From assembly GCA_035280025.1 (NCBI GenBank), contig DATEGT010000230.1, forward strand, positions 1 through 24,214: a stretch of 24,214 nt of DNA. Direction: 5' to 3'. This document shows, in pieces, positions 21,679-24,214 of the stretch. Made by a program: the position numbers and the translations under genes. This DNA is from VBDM01 sp035280025. GTDB lineage: Bacteria; Pseudomonadota; Gammaproteobacteria; Burkholderiales; SG8-39. Within the stretch, counting starts at the first letter, position 1. Each line of letters opens with the position of its first letter. Under the pieces are notes generated by a model. The model had not been told where the DNA came from. It did no database searches and was given only the letters and a program-made list of their open reading frames with translations.

Positions 21679-22641
21679 CTACTCGGCCTTGATGCCGACG
21701 TCCCTGATGAGCTTCGCGTACTTGGCCGTCTCGGACTTGATGAACGCGACGAAGTGCTCGGGGGTGTCGTGCACCGCGTCCACGCCGAGGTCGGCGAAGC
21801 GCTTCTTCACCTCGGGATCCTCCAGGGCCTTCACCAGGTCCGGGTGGAACCTGTCGACGACGGCCTTGGGCGCGCCGGTCGGCATGAACACGCCCCACCA
21901 GCTGATCGCGACCAGCCCGGGCAGGGCCTCGGCGCAAGGCGGATAGTCCGGAACGAGCGGGCTGCGCGCCGCGCTCGTGACGCACAGAGGGCGGACCTTG
22001 TCCGCCTTGATGAACTGCATCGCCGGAAGCGAATCGGCGAAGATGAACTGCAGGTGGCCGGCGACGACGTCCTGCACCGCGAGTATGCCTCCTTTGTAGG
22101 GAACCTCGACGGCCTGCACGCCGGCGAGAATCTTCAGCATCTCCCCGGCGAGCTGCGACACGCTGCCGGGCCCGCTCGAACCGTAGTTCAGCTTGCCCGA
22201 CCGCGCCTTGGCGAGATCGATCAGCTCGCGGAACGAGCTCGCCGGCACGCCCGGATTCACGATGAGGATGTTGGGGCCCGTGGCGATGAGCGATATCGCC
22301 ACGAAGTCGCGCTCGACGTTGTAGTTCAGCTTCGAGAGGAGCGGGTTGACGGCCGCCGGGCCGATGTTTCCGATCACGAAGTTGTAGCCGTCGGCCGGCT
22401 GCTTGGACGCGTACTCCATGCCGATCGAGCCCGCCGCGCCGGGCTTGCTCTCGACGATCACCGGCTGTCCCCAGATCTCCGACAGCTTCGCGCCGAACAC
22501 CCGCGCCATCAGGTCCGAGCTGCCCCCGGGAGGATAGGTGACGATGAGCCGCACCGGCTTGCTGGGATAGGCTTGCGCGAGCGCGCCCGCCGCGAGCAGC
22601 GCCGCGACCAGTCCGACAACAGAAGCGAGCAGACGAGGCAT
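21679..22641 (-). CDS. Bug-family tripartite tricarboxylate transporter receptor
   Basis: A 320-residue periplasmic solute receptor. The signal peptide ends near ALAQA. The mature protein shows YPSKPVRLIVTYPPGGSSDLMAR, the signature opening of Bug/TctC receptors, plus GQPVIVESKPGAAGSIGMEY, LNYGSSGPGSVSQLAGEML and VPYKGGILAVQDVVAGHLQFIF. These hold small carboxylates through backbone and water contacts. No tctA or tctB membrane genes are adjacent, which is usual for the many orphan Bug genes in Burkholderiales. ATG at 22641 has GGAGGGG just upstream. The ligand is unknown. Confidence 0.93.
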   Translation of the reverse strand: MPRLLASVVGLVAALLAAGALAQAYPSKPVRLIVTYPPGGSSDLMARVFGAKLSEIWGQPVIVESKPGAAGSIGMEYASKQPADGYNFVIGNIGPAAVNPLLSKLNYNVERDFVAISLIATGPNILIVNPGVPASSFRELIDLAKARSGKLNYGSSGPGSVSQLAGEMLKILAGVQAVEVPYKGGILAVQDVVAGHLQFIFADSLPAMQFIKADKVRPLCVTSAARSPLVPDYPPCAEALPGLVAISWWGVFMPTGAPKAVVDRFHPDLVKALEDPEVKKRFADLGVDAVHDTPEHFVAFIKSETAKYAKLIRDVGIKAE

Positions 22642-22739
22642 GACCCCTCCATGGAACCGTCTTACGAAAAAGTGTACCCGAGGCGTTAGTATTATGCCTT
22701 CGCAGCACCGCTCATCCCCTCATTTCCACAGGAACAACG
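22642..22739. promoter_or_regulatory. Divergent intergenic region of Bug receptor and LVIVD propeller genes
   Basis: These 98 bases contain the A/T-rich core TTAGTATTATG. TATTAT (22690-22695) matches the -10 consensus in five of six bases on the plus strand, and CATAAT (22691-22696) does so on the minus strand. No good -35 is seen at the right distance in either direction. Confidence 0.3.
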
Positions 22740-23987
22740 ATGGCTTCGACGCTTTCCGGAATTGGCGCCCGCTCCGACCGGGCGCTTTCGCTCAACATGA
22801 AGCTCCTGTCGCACCACGAGCTCGCGGGCTTCGGCGGCATGGGCGAGGGCATGGGCATGCAGCTCGCAAAGGACGGCCGGAGGATCCTGTGGATGGCGCA
22901 CGAGTCGGCGCCGAAGAACTTCACCGCGGTCGACGTCACCGATCCGAGAAATCCGAAGCTGGTGGTGCAGACCGAGCTGCCGCACGCCAAGGTGCGGTCG
23001 AACTCGCTGGACGTGGTGGGAGACGTGATGGCCGTCGCTTACCAGACCGGCGCGGTCAACATGAAGCCGGCGGGCTTCGATCTCTTCGACATCGGCAAGC
23101 CGGAGTCGCCCAAGCTGATCTCGCATTTCGACGCCTCGGGGCAGCATTCGCGCGGGGTGCACGCGGTGTGGTTCGTCGACGGCGAGACGGTCCACATGGC
23201 TTCGGGCGCGGCGGACTTCCAGCCCACGCACCCGTCGGACGACCAGTTCTACCGCATCGTCGATGTGCGCAACGCGTCGAAGCCGCAGGAGGTCGGCCGC
23301 TGGTGGCTGCCGGGGACGCGTGTCGGCGATTCCGAACCGCCGCTCAAGCGCCATCCGAAATTCGACTCGGGCTACCGGGCGCACAACACCAACGTGTTCC
23401 CGCAGCGGCCCAACCGGGCCTACATCGGATACATCTCGGGCGGCGCGGTCATCCTCGACATCTCCGACAAGTCCCGGCCGAAGCTCGTCTCGCGCTGGCA
23501 CTACTCGCCGCCCTACACCGGCTTCACCCACACGGTGCTGCCGCTCTTCGGGCCCGAGCTTCTCATCGTCAGCGACGAGTGCACCTACAACGACGGCAAG
23601 GACTGGCCGAAGCTGGTGTGGGTGGTGGATGCCCGCATGGAGACCAATCTCGTCCCGGTCAGCACCTGCCCGCTGCCGCCCGTCCAGGCCTTCGCCAGCA
23701 ACGGCGGGCGCTTCGGCGCGCATAACCTGCACGAGAACCTTCCGGTGCCGGGCTCCTGGCGCTCGGAGAGCATCATCGTCGGCACCTTCTTCGGCGGCGG
23801 CGTGCGCGCCTTCGACGTGAGCAACCCCTACCGGCCCGAGGAGATCGCCTACTACGTGCCGCCGGCGCCCAAGCTCTCGAAAGCGGGCTCGATCCAGCTG
23901 AACGACGTCTACGTCGACGACCGCGGCCTGGTGTTCACCGTCGACCGTTTCGCCGGCGGGCTGTACGTCCTCGAAATGAACGTTTGA
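22740..23987 (+). CDS. Cytoplasmic seven-bladed LVIVD-repeat propeller protein
   Basis: A 415-residue protein made of seven similar segments of 40-50 residues. Blade-end motifs are FTAVDVTDPRNPKLV (61-75), FDLFDIGKPESPKLI (113-127), YRIVDVRNASKPQEV (171-185), VILDISDKSRPKLV (237-250), VRAFDVSNPYRPEEI (355-369) and LYVLEM (408-413). Blade 5 has WVVDARM. These are LVIVD repeats. At one register in the first strand of each blade stand Glu36, Asn88, His141, His215, His264, His328 and Asn388. In a propeller these would line the central channel. There is no signal peptide. AGGA lies eight bases before ATG 22740. The next gene, a metallochaperone-type GTPase, overlaps the stop codon. The biochemical function is unknown. 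Confidence 0.88.
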   Translation: MASTLSGIGARSDRALSLNMKLLSHHELAGFGGMGEGMGMQLAKDGRRILWMAHESAPKNFTAVDVTDPRNPKLVVQTELPHAKVRSNSLDVVGDVMAVAYQTGAVNMKPAGFDLFDIGKPESPKLISHFDASGQHSRGVHAVWFVDGETVHMASGAADFQPTHPSDDQFYRIVDVRNASKPQEVGRWWLPGTRVGDSEPPLKRHPKFDSGYRAHNTNVFPQRPNRAYIGYISGGAVILDISDKSRPKLVSRWHYSPPYTGFTHTVLPLFGPELLIVSDECTYNDGKDWPKLVWVVDARMETNLVPVSTCPLPPVQAFASNGGRFGAHNLHENLPVPGSWRSESIIVGTFFGGGVRAFDVSNPYRPEEIAYYVPPAPKLSKAGSIQLNDVYVDDRGLVFTVDRFAGGLYVLEMNV

Positions 23988-24214
23988 TGCCGGCGCCTTC
24001 GCGCGACGTTCTCGCGGGAAAGCTCCCGGTCAGCCTGATCACCGGCTTCCTGGGCAGTGGAAAGACGACGCTTCTGAAGCGGCTGCTGCGCGATCCCGCG
24101 ATGAACCGCGCTGCGGTCATCATCAACGAGTTCGGCGAGGTCGGGATCGATCACGAGCTGGTGGCGTCCTCCTCGGAGTCCATGACGCTGCTCTCGAACG
24201 GGTGCCTGTGCTGC
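23987..24214 (+). CDS. CobW/COG0523 G3E-family GTPase, cut by right window edge
   Basis: The first 76 residues are visible. VSLITGFLGSGKTTLLKRLL contains the P-loop GFLGSGKT, NEFGEVGIDHELV is the usual switch region, and the segment ends with GCLCC, the CxCC metal-binding motif that defines COG0523 proteins. These GTPases insert or traffic metals such as Zn, Co, Ni or Fe for client enzymes. The start is ATG overlapping the TGA of the LVIVD gene as TGATG, so translation is coupled. About 250 residues lie beyond the window. The closeness to the propeller suggests a client relationship. Confidence 0.93.
   Translation, partial: MPAPSRDVLAGKLPVSLITGFLGSGKTTLLKRLLRDPAMNRAAVIINEFGEVGIDHELVASSSESMTLLSNGCLCC

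Noticed and set aside
22740..23987. Selenium-binding protein/methanethiol oxidase (SBP56)
   Set aside because: The propeller and His pattern are reminiscent, but the repeats are of the LVIVD kind and I do not see SBP56 signature motifs. The resemblance is noted only as a structural analogy.
1..24214. CRISPR array, tRNA, rRNA, IS element or prophage
   Set aside because: I looked for regular direct repeats, tRNA-like ends, transposase or integrase motifs and terminal inverted repeats, and saw none.

Overview
This is high-GC chromosomal DNA, dense with genes, from a proteobacterium. The best guess is a Burkholderiales-like betaproteobacterium, possibly uncultivated. The evidence is the run of periplasmic binding proteins, the orphan Bug-type (tripartite tricarboxylate) receptor, the Liv-type ABC operon, the classical type IV pilin and the strong third-position G/C bias. 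This is inference, because the window holds no rRNA or other marker gene. I see no IS element, integrase, tRNA, rRNA or CRISPR array. The longest gap between genes is about 150 bases.

Region 1 (1-6668, minus strand): a branched-chain-amino-acid-type (Liv/HAAT) ABC importer reads right to left. Its order is periplasmic binding protein, two permeases (LivH, LivM) and two ATPases (LivG, LivF). A small two-TM membrane protein, a VOC-superfamily protein and a MetE-like methyltransferase cut by the left edge follow. A good sigma70-type promoter (TTGACA-16 bp-CATAAT) lies before the binding-protein gene, and a strong hairpin follows that gene.

Region 2 (6822-9216): two MFS transporter genes converge and overlap tail to tail by 56 bases. 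The left one is read rightwards. The right one (Fsr-like) is the last gene of the next operon.

Region 3 (7969-18577, minus strand): a compact seven-gene operon. It encodes a HyuA/acetone-carboxylase-beta-like ATPase subunit, a HyuB/acetone-carboxylase-alpha-like subunit with a C-terminal zinc-ribbon resembling the acetone carboxylase gamma subunit, a fused double permease, an ATPase, two tandem paralogous binding proteins of the 'iron' type, and an MFS transporter. I read it as an uptake-plus-activation module for an unidentified organic substrate, not an iron importer. This is the most interesting system in the window.

Region 4 (18674-21656, plus strand): an amidohydrolase of the 2-pyrone-4,6-dicarboxylate hydrolase type, an exported ankyrin-repeat protein, a type IV pilin and a beta-hydroxyacid dehydrogenase. 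The amidohydrolase diverges from region 3 and may act on the same compound.

Region 5 (21679-24214): an orphan Bug receptor on the minus strand. Divergent from it are a cytoplasmic seven-bladed LVIVD propeller and a CobW/COG0523 metallochaperone GTPase (cut by the right edge) whose start codon overlaps the propeller's stop. The propeller carries Glu/Asn/His at the same register in all seven blades, which suggests a metal site served by the GTPase.

No transcription regulator is encoded in the window.
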